Notes: generated by a model from the letters alone, not told the origin. A stretch of DNA of 64,000 nucleotides from Streptomyces albireticuli (GCF_021228125.1 NZ_JAJQQS010000007.1:260744-324743); one strand, 5' to 3'; positions 51,963-60,982 are shown, counted from the stretch's first letter. Numbers and translations: made by a program.

Positions 51963-53408
51963 TCAGGTCCGCGGGGACTCCTCGCCCGGTGGCGCACCGG
52001 GCGGCGCCGCGCCCGCGGCCACCGCCTCCGCGGTCACCGCGGCCGGCTCCTCCGGCCGGGGGCCGTCGGCCGCCGCCGCTCGCAGGGCGTTCTCCTTGGC
52101 GTGGGCCCGTAGATAGCCGACGACCGTGTTGGTGACGGCGGCCAGCGGGACCGCGACCACCGCGCCGCCGATGCCCGCGACCAGCGAGCCCGCGGCCACC
52201 GAGAGGACCACCGCGAGCGGGTGGACCCGCACCGCCCGGCCCAGGATGAAGGGCTGGAGGACATGGCCCTCGATCTGCTGCACCGCGAGCACCACGACCA
52301 GCACCATCATCGCCGTGAAGACATCGCGCGTCACCAGCGCCACGACCACCGCCAGCGCGCCGGAGACCACCGCGCCGACGAGGGGGATGAAGGCGAAGAG
52401 GAAGATGAACACGGCCAGCGGCACGGCCAGCGGCACATCGAGGAAGAACAGCCCTATGCCGATGAAGATCGCGTCGATCAGGGCCACTATCACCGTGCCG
52501 CGCACATACGCCGTCAGCGTCGCCCACGCGCGCGGGCCCGCGCCCGCCACGCCCTCGCGGGCCGCCGCCGGGAACAGCTTGAGCAGCCACTCCCAGATCT
52601 TCGGGCCGTCGTAGAGCAGGAAGAGCGTGCTGAACATCGCCAGCAGGATGCCGGTGAGTACCTCGATGATGACCTGGACGCCCTCGATGCCCGCCGAGGT
52701 GATGTCCTTGGTGTTGGTGCCGATCGCCTGACTGAGGTTGTCGGCGATGTTGTTGATCTGGTCCTCGGTGACGTGGAACGGGCTGTTGAGGAGCCAGTGC
52801 TTGAGGTCCTTGATGCCCTGCTGGACCTGCTTGGACAGGTCGTCGAGGTTCTCCGTCACCTGCCAGACCACGAACCAGCCGACCAGGCCCATGACCACGA
52901 ACCCGGAGATGAAGGTCATCGCCGTGGCCAGGCCGCGAGGCACGCCGCGCCGTTTGAGCAGGGCGACGGTGGGCTGGAGCAGCGCCGTGATGAGCAGCGC
53001 CGCGGTGAAGGCGAGCACCACCAGCTGGACCGCGCTGATCACCCGCATCAGCACCCAGAGCGTGCCGGCGAGGATCAGCAGCCGCCACGCCACCTCGGCC
53101 GCGACGCGCACGCCCCAGGGGACGGTGGCCACCGGGTCGGGGCGCGCGGCGACGGCCGGAGCATAGCCGGGCGGCGGCGGTACGTGTTCGGCCGGGGCCG
53201 CCGCGGGCGGCGGCACGGCGGCGCCCGTACCGGCGGCCGCCGGTACGGGGGCCGCGGCGGGCACGGGTTCGGGGCGGGAGGGCGGCGGGCTCACCGCGTC
53301 CGGCGTCTCCGCCGTACCCGGGTCCTCGCCCTTCCGGGCTTCGAGACGGTCGGCGAGGCGGGACAGGCCCGCTCCCACCCCCCCGACCAATCTTGGCAAT
53401 CTGGACAT
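51963..53408 (-). CDS. AI-2E-family transporter
   Basis: A 481-residue membrane protein. A Pro/Ala-rich cytoplasmic N-terminus (about 1-105) is followed by about eight helices. The family body shows LVGWFVVWQVTENLDDL, an extracytoplasmic helical region (KDLKHWLLNSPFHV; LSQAIGTNTKDI), LLAMFSTLFLLYDGPKIW and a late QQIEGHVLQPFILGRAVRVH. Members export various solutes or act as Na+/H+ antiporters; the name does not prove AI-2 export. The C-terminal tail is Pro/Ala/Glu-rich. GGAAG precedes the ATG. Confidence 0.91.
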   Translation of the reverse strand: MSRLPRLVGGVGAGLSRLADRLEARKGEDPGTAETPDAVSPPPSRPEPVPAAAPVPAAAGTGAAVPPPAAAPAEHVPPPPGYAPAVAARPDPVATVPWGVRVAAEVAWRLLILAGTLWVLMRVISAVQLVVLAFTAALLITALLQPTVALLKRRGVPRGLATAMTFISGFVVMGLVGWFVVWQVTENLDDLSKQVQQGIKDLKHWLLNSPFHVTEDQINNIADNLSQAIGTNTKDITSAGIEGVQVIIEVLTGILLAMFSTLFLLYDGPKIWEWLLKLFPAAAREGVAGAGPRAWATLTAYVRGTVIVALIDAIFIGIGLFFLDVPLAVPLAVFIFLFAFIPLVGAVVSGALAVVVALVTRDVFTAMMVLVVVLAVQQIEGHVLQPFILGRAVRVHPLAVVLSVAAGSLVAGIGGAVVAVPLAAVTNTVVGYLRAHAKENALRAAAADGPRPEEPAAVTAEAVAAGAAPPGAPPGEESPRT

Positions 53409-53503
53409 TTCTCTTCCTTTACCCCCACTCCCCCGCGGCCATGGGGACGACGTTACCTGCGCCCGCTGTCATCGATGCCGACAGGCGTCGGGGGGAAGAC
53501 ACA

Positions 53504-53538
53504 CGGGACCCCCGGCCGGGTTCCGGCCGGGGGTCCCG
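53504..53538 (-). terminator. Perfect 16-bp stem after the lytic transglycosylase gene
   Basis: Arms 53504-53519 and 53523-53538 are exact complements with a minimal loop, 40 bases beyond the transglycosylase stop on the minus strand. Confidence 0.65.
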
Positions 53539-53577
53539 CGAAAGGCGTGGAAGCTACCGTAGGTACGGCCTAGGCGG

Positions 53578-54309
53578 CTAGTACCACTGGTTGGCCTGCC
53601 AGAACGACCAGGCGCCGCAGGGGCTGCCGTAGCGCTCGTTCATATAGCCGAGGCCCCACTTGATCTGGGTGGCGGGGTTGGTCCGCCAGTCGGCGCCGGC
53701 CGACGACATCTTGGAGGCGGGCAGCGACTGCACCAGACCGTAGGCGCCCGAGGAGGCGTTGGTCGCGGTGTAGTCCCAGCTGCTCTCGTTGTTCACGATG
53801 TTGCTGAAGCACTGGAACTGGTCACCGGGGACCATCTGCCGCGCCATCGCCTGGACCTCGGCGGTGGAATAGGAGCTCTTGACCGCGAAGTCGGAGGCGT
53901 CGCGCGCGGCGGACCGGCTGCCGACCTCGTCCTTCTTCTCGCGCTCCTCGGCGTCCTTCTTCGCCTGCTCCTTCTCCTCCGCCTCCTTCTTCGCAGCGGC
54001 GTCCGCGGCGTCCTTCTTGGCGGTGGCGTCCTCGGCGGCCTGCTTGCGCGCGGCCTCCTCGGCACCCTTCTTCGCGGCCGTGTCCGCCGCGTCGGACTGG
54101 GTGTCCGCCTGCTGCGTCAGGGAAGCGGTCTGCGCCTGGACGTTGTGTCCGACGGGGATCTCCGCGAGGAGCGTCGCGTCGGCTGCGGTGGCCTCGACCT
54201 GAGGGGTCGTGCCCTGGTCGCTGCCCGAGGCGACACCAACGACGGCGCCGACGGTGGTGACCGCGGTGGCGGACGCCACGGCGAATCCCCGGACCGAAAT
54301 CCGGCTCAC
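53578..54309 (-). CDS. Secreted lytic transglycosylase-like protein
   Basis: A 243-residue exported peptidoglycan hydrolase. A signal peptide or anchor (residues about 5-30) is followed by a Lys/Glu/Ala-rich coiled coil (about 70-130). The C-terminal SLT domain (about 148-243) has IVNNESSWDYTATN with the candidate catalytic Glu175, GAYGLVQSLPASKMSSAG and the terminal WSFWQANQWY. The GTG start follows AAGGAAA by 7 bases; an ATG 27 bases upstream is less likely. A 470-base untranslated region lies upstream. Confidence 0.88.
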   Translation of the reverse strand: MSRISVRGFAVASATAVTTVGAVVGVASGSDQGTTPQVEATAADATLLAEIPVGHNVQAQTASLTQQADTQSDAADTAAKKGAEEAARKQAAEDATAKKDAADAAAKKEAEEKEQAKKDAEEREKKDEVGSRSAARDASDFAVKSSYSTAEVQAMARQMVPGDQFQCFSNIVNNESSWDYTATNASSGAYGLVQSLPASKMSSAGADWRTNPATQIKWGLGYMNERYGSPCGAWSFWQANQWY

Positions 54310-54779
54310 ACGGTTTCCTTCCAGCGTCGCCCGCATAGGTGACCTCGCGGACGCAATCGTGCCCCTGGCGCTGGCCTCCGTCGTGCCGGTCCCGTGGAGC
54401 GGTGGAACCGACTGGTCACAGAAGGCGCTGACCCGGTGGGGCCTCCCGCGAGGGAGGTCCGTGTGACGCTCGGGCGGCATACGGCGACGCTGTTCAGTTC
54501 TGTGGTGTCGCACCCCAAGGAGGTGCGGTGGTGCCGTATGCGGGGGCCTGACAGGACCCAGACTTTGCCCGACCGGGACGCCCCGAGGCAATTCCGCGTT
54601 GCGTGGGAAAGCTCACACGCCGTTTACGCCTGGGATTTCCCGGAAAGCGGAGCGCCGCACAACAGCGCGCGGCTAAGCTCCTTCGCTTTGCCGCGCGCTG
54701 TCGTCAAGCCGCCGTCCGCGGGGGCTTCATGAAGGGCCCGCTCCGGCATCCCGGAGACGACGGACGAGACGGATCCGTA
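54310..54779. other. Long region upstream of the lytic transglycosylase gene
   Basis: These 470 bases separate two minus-strand genes and presumably hold the transglycosylase promoter and a leader. A hairpin with 9 pairs (one G-T) and a GCGA loop lies at 54439-54460. I compared the leader with the c-di-AMP (ydaO) riboswitch found before related genes and did not see its conserved GGGGTGAATC core. A 112-codon frame on the plus strand has no family resemblance. Confidence 0.5.
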
Positions 54780-56099
54780 TCAGATACGGCCGTCCTCCAG
54801 CATTTCGGTCACCAGCGCCGCGATCGGGGAACGCTCCGAACGCGTCAGAGTGACATGCGAGAAGAGCGGATGACCCTTCAGCTTCTCGACGACGGCGACC
54901 ACTCCGTCGTAACGCCCCACGCGCAGGTTGTCGCGCTGTGCCACGTCGTGGGTGAGAACCACCCGTGAATTGGCCCCGATACGCGACAGAACGGTCAGCA
55001 GGACATTCCTTTCGAGCGACTGGGCCTCGTCCACGATCACGAATGCGTCATGCAATGACCGGCCGCGGATATGGGTGAGCGGCAGCACTTCCAGCATGCC
55101 GCGCCCGACGACCTCCTCGATCACCTCGGCGCTCGTCACCGCCGAGAGGGTGTCGAAGACGGCCTGGGCCCACGGGCTCATCTTCTCGGCCTCGCTGCCG
55201 GGCAGATAGCCCAACTCCTGGCCGCCCACCGCGTACAGCGGCCGGAAGACCATCACCTTGCGGTGCTGCCGCCGCTCCAGGACGGCCTCCAGCCCGGCGC
55301 ACAGCGCCAGCGCCGACTTGCCGGTGCCGGCCCGGCCGCCCATGGACACGATGCCGATGTCCGGGTCCAGGAGCATGTCCAGGGCGACGCGCTGCTCGGC
55401 GCTGCGGCCGTGGATGCCGAACGCCTCCCGGTCGCCGCGGACCAGCCGTACGGAGCCGTCGGCGGCCACCCGGCCGAGGGCCTTGCCGCGCTCGGACTGG
55501 AGAACCAGACCCGTGTGCACCGGCAGTTCCGCCGCCTCCGGGACGTCGATGGCCTCGGTGGCGTAGAGCTCGTCGACCTGCTCGGCGGTGACGGCGAGCT
55601 CCGCCATGCCCGTCCAGCCCGAGTCCGTGATGGCGAGCTCGGCGCGGTACTCCTCCGCCAGCAGGCCGACCGCGGACGCCTTGATGCGCAGGGGCAGGTC
55701 CTTGGACACGACCGTGACGTCGTAGCCCTCCGCCTGGAGATTGCGGGCGACCGCGAGAATGCGCGAGTCGTTGTCGCCGAGGCGGAACCCGGCGGGCAGT
55801 ATGCCCGTGTCCGAGTGGTTGAGCTCGACCCTGAGCGTCCCGCCCAACTCACCGATCGGAATCGGTGAGTCGAGGCGGCCGAATTGCACCCGGTATCCGT
55901 CCAGCAGACGCAGCGCCTGCCGGGCGAAATAACCGAGCTCGGGGTGGTGCCTCTTGGCCTCCAGCTCCGTGACCACCACCACGGGCAGCACGACCTCGTG
56001 CTCCTCGAAGCGGGACATGGCGCCTGGGTCGGCCAGCAGGACGCTGGTGTCGAGGACATAGGTGCGCCGGTCGTTCTCACGGCGCTTCTTGCTGGTCAC
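54780..56099 (-). CDS. PhoH-family protein (PIN nuclease + PhoH ATPase/helicase)
   Basis: A 439-residue PhoH2-type protein. The N-terminal PIN ribonuclease-like domain (about residues 12-150) starts YVLDTSVLLADPG (Asp17) and has VVVTELEAKR and NDSRILAVA acidic positions. The C-terminal ATPase has Walker A GRAGTGKSALAL (255-266) and Walker B AFVIVDEAQS (352-361), then LTHDVAQRD. PhoH2 proteins combine RNA unwinding with cleavage. The start is GTG at 56099 (or 56102); GAGGGGG lies upstream. Confidence 0.93.
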   Translation of the reverse strand: MTSKKRRENDRRTYVLDTSVLLADPGAMSRFEEHEVVLPVVVVTELEAKRHHPELGYFARQALRLLDGYRVQFGRLDSPIPIGELGGTLRVELNHSDTGILPAGFRLGDNDSRILAVARNLQAEGYDVTVVSKDLPLRIKASAVGLLAEEYRAELAITDSGWTGMAELAVTAEQVDELYATEAIDVPEAAELPVHTGLVLQSERGKALGRVAADGSVRLVRGDREAFGIHGRSAEQRVALDMLLDPDIGIVSMGGRAGTGKSALALCAGLEAVLERRQHRKVMVFRPLYAVGGQELGYLPGSEAEKMSPWAQAVFDTLSAVTSAEVIEEVVGRGMLEVLPLTHIRGRSLHDAFVIVDEAQSLERNVLLTVLSRIGANSRVVLTHDVAQRDNLRVGRYDGVVAVVEKLKGHPLFSHVTLTRSERSPIAALVTEMLEDGRI

Positions 56100-56503
56100 C
56101 ACGGGTGGACGAACCCCCTCGGGGAGAGGTCGGGGCGCGACGGCGTCGCCGGGGAATGGGCCGGGTCGATGCCCTTCGAGGGCCGGACGCCGGCCCTCCG
56201 CGTCGTCCGCGCGACCTGTCGGGTCCGCACGGTCCGCACGGTCGTCGTCCGTGTGCAAAGGGCCTCCCGGGCGGGCGGCCCCATGCCGCCCGCTGGCAGA
56301 GCGACGGTCTTTGGACAGACCGTCGACCTGGAGGGGATATTCCCGCTGGACCGCTTGACCATGCAACGGCATATGCGACGGCGAGATGAACCCTTGTTCC
56401 GCCGGCCTCCGGAGCAGCCGCTCCGGCCCTCGGTTCCGACCTGTCAACCGGCTTGTCCGCCGCCCCTGACGGACGCTTTGCCGGGCCCTTCGCGAACCTC
56501 TCG
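56100..56503. other. Intergenic region between the uppS-type gene and phoH
   Basis: These 404 bases hold no supported gene. A hairpin with exact 8-bp arms lies at 56302-56325 and may terminate the uppS-type gene. Short direct repeats of GGTCCGCAC occur near 56220-56240. The phoH promoter should be here. Confidence 0.5.
56302..56325. terminator. Hairpin with 8-bp stem
   Basis: CGACGGTC and GACCGTCG enclose the 8-base loop TTTGGACA. It is 178 bases beyond the uppS-type stop, so it may equally be an operator for phoH. Confidence 0.35.
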
Positions 56504-57265
56504 TCAGCCGCCGTAACGACGGTGCCGCGCCGCGTAATCCCGTAGTGCGCGAAGGAAGTCGACCTTCCGGAAAGCCGGCCAGAAGACTTCGCAGAAGTAG
56601 TACTCGGAGTGCGCGCTCTGCCAGAGCATGAATCCGGACAGACGCTGTTCGCCACTGGTGCGGATGACCAGATCCGGGTCGGGCTGACCGCGTGTGTAGA
56701 GGTGCTTGGAGATGTGCTCGACGTCGACGGTCTCGGCCAGTTCCTCGAAGGAGGAGCCGTTCTCGGCGGCTTCGAGCACCAGCGACCGCACCGCGTCCGC
56801 GATCTCCTGCCGGCCGCCGTAGCCGACGGCCACGTTGACCAGTATTCCGTCGACGCCGAGGGTGTCCTGCTCGGCCTCCTTCAGCACCGACTGGGTGCGC
56901 GGCGGCAGCAGGTCCATGGTGCCCACGTGGTGGACGCGCCAGCGCCCGTCGGCGGCCAGGCCGCGGACCGTGTTCTCGATGATGCCGAGCAGCGGCTTGA
57001 GCTGATCGGCCGGCCGGTCCAGGTTGTCGGTCGAGAGCATCCAGAGGGTGACGACCTCGACGTCGGTCTCGGCGCACCAGCCGAGCAGCTCCGAGATCTT
57101 GTCCGCGCCCGCCTGGTGCCCCTGCTCGAGCGTGCGGCCGTCGGCCCGCGCCCAGCGTCGGTTGCCGTCCAGGATGACGCCGATGTGCTTGGGCACCTGG
57201 GCGTGGTCGAGGCGGCCTTCCACCCGGCGTGCGTAGAGCCTGTACACCAGGTCGCGCAACTTCAC
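56504..57265 (-). CDS. Isoprenyl transferase (cis-prenyltransferase, UppS family)
   Basis: A 253-residue Z-type prenyl diphosphate synthase. HIGVILDGNRRWAR carries the catalytic Asp (about residue 33). LWMLSTDNLDRP, LVNVAVGYGGRQEIADAV and PDLVIRTSGEQRLSGFMLWQ are the family regions I-V, and EVFWPAFRKVDFLRALRDYA ends the protein. It extends isoprenoid chains for cell-wall lipid carrier or related polyprenols. The GTG start (VKLRDLVYRLYARRVEG) matches relatives and follows GGAGGGG by 9 bases; ATG at 57283 is an alternative. Confidence 0.92.
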   Translation of the reverse strand: MKLRDLVYRLYARRVEGRLDHAQVPKHIGVILDGNRRWARADGRTLEQGHQAGADKISELLGWCAETDVEVVTLWMLSTDNLDRPADQLKPLLGIIENTVRGLAADGRWRVHHVGTMDLLPPRTQSVLKEAEQDTLGVDGILVNVAVGYGGRQEIADAVRSLVLEAAENGSSFEELAETVDVEHISKHLYTRGQPDPDLVIRTSGEQRLSGFMLWQSAHSEYYFCEVFWPAFRKVDFLRALRDYAARHRRYGG

Positions 57266-57376
57266 GTCTTCCAGCCCCTCCATGCCACGGCGGTCGCCCC
57301 GAGGGCGCCACATTACTGCCCGCGTGTCACGAGGACCCAACTCGGCCTGTCACAGGTCCGTGATAGTCAGATACAC

Positions 57377-58423
57377 ATGACCGATTCCACTCATTCCGCG
57401 CACTATCGCGCGGCCGAATCCCGCTACGACTCGATGGAGTACCGGCGTACGGGGCGCAGCGGCCTCAAGCTGCCGGCCATCTCCCTGGGACTGTGGCACA
57501 ACTTCGGCGACGACCGCTCCCTGGAGTCGCAGCGCGCCATTCTCCGCCGCGCCTTCGACCTGGGCGTCACCCACTTCGACCTGGCCAACAACTATGGCCC
57601 GCCGCCGGGCTCCGCCGAGGTGAACTTCGGCAAGATCTTCGCCCAGGACTTCCGGTCGTACCGTGACGAAATGGTGCTCTCCACCAAGGCCGGATATCTC
57701 ATGCACCCGGGTCCGTACGGGGAGTGGGGTTCGCGGAAGTACCTGCTCTCCTCGCTCGACGCGTCGCTGGGCCGGATGGGTGTCGACTACGTCGACATCT
57801 TCTACTCGCACCGCTTCGATCCGGAGACCCCGCTGGAGGAGACGATGGGCGCCCTCGCGTCCGCCGTGCGGCAGGGGAAGGCGCTCTACGCGGGCGTGTC
57901 GTCGTACAACGCCGAGCAGACCCGTGAAGCGGCCCGGCTGCTGCGCGAGATGGGTGTCCCGGCCCTGATCCACCAGCCTTCCTACTCGATGATCAACCGC
58001 TGGACGGAGGACGACGGCCTGCTGGACACCCTGGAGGCGGAGGGCATGGGCTGCATCTCCTTCGCTCCGCTCGCCCAGGGCCTGCTGACCGACAAGTACC
58101 TGCACGGCGTCCCGGAGGGCTCCCGCGCCTCGCAGGGCAAGTCGCTCGACCCGGGCCTGCTGACGGACGACGTCGTGGAGCGGCTGCACGGGCTGAACAC
58201 CATCGCGGAGCGCCGTGGGCAGTCCCTGGCCCAGCTGGCCCTGACGTGGGTGCTGCGCGACCCGCGGATGACCTCGGCGCTGATCGGCGCGTCCAGCGTG
58301 CGTCAGCTGGAGGCGAATGTCGCCGCGCTCGGGACGTCGAAACTGACCGACGAGGAGCTGTCCGAGATCGACTCCTTCGCGGTGAGTACCGAAGGTGTCA
58401 ACATCTGGGCCCGACGCGGCTGA
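57377..58423 (+). CDS. Aldo/keto reductase, L-glyceraldehyde-3-phosphate reductase-like
   Basis: A 348-residue NADPH-dependent oxidoreductase of the YghZ/Kv-beta-like AKR14 group. GLWHNFGDDRSLESQRAILR, THFDLANNYGPPPGSAE (catalytic Asp/Tyr), VLSTKAGYLMHPGPYGEWGS (catalytic Lys) and VDIFYSHRFDPETPLEETM are characteristic. These enzymes detoxify methylglyoxal and L-glyceraldehyde 3-phosphate. No ribosome site is visible. It is divergent from the uppS-type gene. A 12-bp stem terminator follows. Confidence 0.94.
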   Translation: MTDSTHSAHYRAAESRYDSMEYRRTGRSGLKLPAISLGLWHNFGDDRSLESQRAILRRAFDLGVTHFDLANNYGPPPGSAEVNFGKIFAQDFRSYRDEMVLSTKAGYLMHPGPYGEWGSRKYLLSSLDASLGRMGVDYVDIFYSHRFDPETPLEETMGALASAVRQGKALYAGVSSYNAEQTREAARLLREMGVPALIHQPSYSMINRWTEDDGLLDTLEAEGMGCISFAPLAQGLLTDKYLHGVPEGSRASQGKSLDPGLLTDDVVERLHGLNTIAERRGQSLAQLALTWVLRDPRMTSALIGASSVRQLEANVAALGTSKLTDEELSEIDSFAVSTEGVNIWARRG

Positions 58424-58774
58424 AACCCGACGGGTCTCCGTTCCGTCACGCACCGTGACGCCCGGGCAGAAAAACGGGCCGGTCCGTGGGGGGGATACGG
58501 ACCGGCCCGAGGGGGGGTTTCCACCTTAACCGCTCGGAGCACGTGTTCCGCGCACCGGCGGGGGTGACGGCGCGCGCCGTGCTGACACTGGGTGACGTTG
58601 TTGATCTTGAACGGGGCGGTACGGACGGTCGCTTCGGGGCCCGTGAGGCCCGCCAGCACTGGCCCTACGGCGTAGAACCGGCCACGACGGGGCCGATCGG
58701 AATCCCGCTCTCCAGCCTTTCTAAAAACGTCCTGAAAAGTCACCCTCGCTTGACGCGTTTGGCTGTTTTTGGCG
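58424..58774. other. Convergent intergenic region after the aldo/keto reductase gene
   Basis: These 351 bases contain a strong terminator (58476-58508) and otherwise nothing recognised. The flanking minus-strand gene is a degraded transporter, so part of this sequence may be decayed. Confidence 0.5.
58476..58508 (+). terminator. Terminator of the aldo/keto reductase gene
   Basis: Arms GGGCCGGTCCGT (58476-58487) and ACGGACCGGCCC (58497-58508) are perfect, with a G-rich 9-base loop and a preceding AAAA run. Confidence 0.75.
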
Positions 58775-59557
58775 TCACGCGTGGACACTTTCGGTAGCGA
58801 GCTCGGCGTTTTGCGCCAGATGTCCATTCCGGGTGGGCCGACCGGGGACAAGCGCGGGGACGAGAGTGGCGAGACCGATCAGGGCCGGCGCGGCGCCGAG
58901 CCGGAGCGGGGCCCGCAGACCGAACGGACCGATCACCAGACCGCCCACCCATGACCCGATACCGCCCGCCCATGACCCGATGGTGACGCCGAGGGTGATG
59001 AAGGTGCTGGTGGAGAGGGTCAGCCAGAGCTTCGGGTTCCGGAAGGCCCCCAGCTCGTGACGGAGGCTCCCGCCGCCCTCGGAGCGCTCCGGCCGGGGCG
59101 CACCGGCGAGGGTGCGGAGCGCGGCGGCCACGGTCAGGGCGGCGATGGCCCAGAAGGCGGCGCGCCGGCCCAGCCGCTCGCCGATCAGTGTGGCCAGGGG
59201 CATCCCGAGCAGGGTGCCGAGCATCAGCCCGTTCAGGGCGACGGCCATGGCCCGGCCGCGGACCTCCGGGCGGGTCAGCTGGGCGCAGATCGAGAGGGCG
59301 ACGCCGAAGAACGCCTGGGAGGCGACGCCGCCTATGACGCGCGCCGCCGGCATGACCCCGTAGTCGGGCGCCGCGGCCGCCATGACGGTGCCGGCCAGGG
59401 AGACGGCGAACAGGAAGAGCGGCGCCCACTTCTGGCGCGTCCTCAGCACGGCCACGGTCAGCAGGGGGCCGCCGAGGGCCATGGCCACCGCGAAGGCGGT
59501 GATGAGGTAGCCGATCTCGGGGACGGTGACGTCCAGCCCCTCGGCCATCTGCGGCAT
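58775..59557 (-). pseudogene. MFS transporter remnant (5' truncated, internal deletion)
   Basis: Only 260 codons remain from a normally about 400-residue, 12-helix drug:proton antiporter. The reading begins MPQMAEGLDVTVPEIGYLIT, which in relatives follows the first helix. Upstream in frame GEFVVAGL is still recognisable, but the rest of helix 1 is replaced by Arg-rich sequence. After LSTSTFITLG it jumps to GVTIGSWAGG, a segment normally near the C-terminus, so roughly 120-130 residues are missing. A 21-bp tandem duplication (58941-58982) marks the junction. It lies beside tetR, its likely former regulator. Confidence 0.75.
58941..58982. repeat. 21-bp tandem duplication inside the MFS remnant
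   Basis: Two copies beginning CCGCCC and containing CCCATGACCCGAT lie head to tail. They encode the doubled GSWAGGI/GSWVGGL. It is a likely slippage product. Confidence 0.85.
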
Positions 59558-59585
59558 CAGTCCGGCGACGACGAACTCGCCGCCG

Positions 59586-59603
59586 GCGCGCCTTCGGGCG
59601 CGC
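59586..59603 (-). terminator. UUCG-type hairpin after tetR
   Basis: GCGCGCC-TTCG-GGCGCGC forms a perfect 7-bp stem, 15 bases past the tetR stop, exactly where the first helix of the MFS remnant should be encoded. Confidence 0.55.
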
Positions 59604-59618
59604 GGCCGCGCCCGGGGC

Positions 59619-60200
59619 TCAGAGGGCGTCGACCGTGGTGCGGGCGATGCCCTCCAGCGCCGCCCGCCCGATGCCGGCGCGCGCCGAGACCCGCATACCC
59701 CCGATGGCGGCGGCCACGAAGTGCGCGAGCGTACGGGCGTCCTTGGCGGTGTCGATGTCGCCGTCGCGCTGCCCGGCCTCCAGGGCGGCCGTCAGCGCCT
59801 CCAGGCGGCGCCGGTAGTCACGCTCCAGCTCGCGCGCCACCTCGGCGTCGCGGGCGGCCAGCTCCACCGCGGTGTTGACGAACAGACAGCCGCGACCGTC
59901 CTCGGCGTGCGCGCACTCCTCCTCGACGATGCGCTCCAGCATCGCGCGGACCTTCTCCCGCGCCGGGAGGTCCGATTCGAGCAGCTCGGTCAGCGAGGCG
60001 GTCTTCGTCTCCAGATAGCGCCCCAGGGCCCGCTGGAAGAGGTCGTGCTTGCTCTTGAAGGCGTTGTAGATGCTGCTCCTGCCCAGACCGGTGGCGTCGC
60101 ACAGATCCTGGGTGGAGGTCGCTTCGTACCCGGCGGTCCAGAACGCCTCCATCGCCGCGTCGACCGCCCGCTCCTCGTCGAACTTCCTGGGTCGGGCCAT
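59619..60200 (-). CDS. TetR-family transcriptional regulator
   Basis: A 193-residue repressor. The N-terminal helix-turn-helix (about residues 10-55) reads AMEAFWTAGYEATSTQDLCD, ATGLGRSSIYNAFKSKHDLF. The ligand domain contains EDGRGCLFVNTAVELA, a TetR_C-like motif of the group that regulates efflux or oxidoreductase genes. Overlapping palindromes precede it. The gene formerly downstream, an MFS exporter, is degraded, so its present target is unclear. Confidence 0.92.
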   Translation of the reverse strand: MARPRKFDEERAVDAAMEAFWTAGYEATSTQDLCDATGLGRSSIYNAFKSKHDLFQRALGRYLETKTASLTELLESDLPAREKVRAMLERIVEEECAHAEDGRGCLFVNTAVELAARDAEVARELERDYRRRLEALTAALEAGQRDGDIDTAKDARTLAHFVAAAIGGMRVSARAGIGRAALEGIARTTVDAL

Positions 60201-60217
60201 GAAACGACCGTAACATG

Positions 60218-60243
60218 TTTTGGATCGATTGATCTAAAAGATC
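60218..60243. promoter_or_regulatory. Operator-like palindromes upstream of tetR
   Basis: TTTTGGATC-GATT-GATCTAAAA (60218-60239, one mismatch) overlaps GATCT-AAA-AGATC (60231-60243). The second runs into the stop codon of the prepilin peptidase gene at 60242. It is probably the TetR autoregulatory site. Confidence 0.6.
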
Positions 60244-60970
60244 AGGCGGTGACCGCCGCGCCGCCCAGCAGCACCCCCAGCCACGCACCCGCGATCATGA
60301 ACGGCCCGAAGGCCAGCGCCGTCCCGCGCGCGGCCCGCCGCGTCACCAGCAGCGCCGTGCCGTACAGCGAGCCGAGCAGCAGCCCCGCGAACGCGCCCGC
60401 GAAGACCACCGGCCAGCCGTACCAGCCGAGGGCGCAGCCCAGGCCGAGCGCGAGCTTCACGTCCCCGAACCCCATCCCGCCCGGATGGACCAGGAACAGC
60501 ACCAGATAGCCCCCTCCCATCGCCAGGCCGCCCAGCAGGGCCCCCGCCCAGGAGCCCGCGGCCCCGGGTATGAGCGCGGCCGCCCCCAGCAGGGCCGCCA
60601 CCCCGGCGGCCAGCGGCAGCGTCAGGACGTCGGGCAGCCGCCGCACCGAGCGGTCGACCGCCGCCAGCAGCACCGCCACGGGCGCGGCCAGCAGCCACAC
60701 CGCCAGCTCGGGGCGGGCGCCCGCGGCGGCGGCGAGCCCCGCGCAGCCCAGCGCCGTGGCCACCGCGGGCCACCGCGCTCCCCCGCCGTACCCCACCCCG
60801 CACACCCCGCAGCGGGACCGGCCCAGCCAGCCCCCGACGGCGTGCCCGCACGGCCCGGCCGACCGCCAGGGCTCCTCCGGCTCCACGCTCAGCCGATACC
60901 GCGCCCGGGCGACGACCCGCCCGGCCAACGCCCCGTACACGGCCGCGAGGACGACTAACAGCGCATCCAT
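60242..60970 (-). CDS. Type IV prepilin peptidase (A24 family)
   Basis: A 242-residue integral-membrane aspartic protease with about seven hydrophobic segments. The two catalytic Asp are in AVDRSVRRLPDVLTLP (about residue 107) and GGMGFGDVKLALGLG (about residue 169), the TadV/PilD pattern. A Cys-rich stretch (CGHAVG...CGVCGVGYG, residues about 41-62) recalls the zinc module of full-length PilD. No pilin or Tad assembly gene is in the window. The ATG is 6 bases after TAATCT and lacks a ribosome site. Confidence 0.9.
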   Translation of the reverse strand: MDALLVVLAAVYGALAGRVVARARYRLSVEPEEPWRSAGPCGHAVGGWLGRSRCGVCGVGYGGGARWPAVATALGCAGLAAAAGARPELAVWLLAAPVAVLLAAVDRSVRRLPDVLTLPLAAGVAALLGAAALIPGAAGSWAGALLGGLAMGGGYLVLFLVHPGGMGFGDVKLALGLGCALGWYGWPVVFAGAFAGLLLGSLYGTALLVTRRAARGTALAFGPFMIAGAWLGVLLGGAAVTA

Positions 60971-60976
60971 GACCCG

Positions 60977-60982
60977 AGATTA
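60977..60982 (-). promoter_or_regulatory. Leaderless-type -10 box of the prepilin peptidase gene
   Basis: TAATCT on the minus strand, then CGGGTC, then the ATG at 60970. Confidence 0.5.

Noticed and set aside
54394..54732. A 112-codon plus-strand gene
   Set aside because: No ribosome site, no recognisable domain, and the composition is typical of a random frame in a leader region.
54310..54779. c-di-AMP (ydaO) riboswitch before the lytic transglycosylase gene
   Set aside because: The gene type would fit, but the conserved GGGGTGAATC and neighbouring core motifs are not present in the minus-strand leader.
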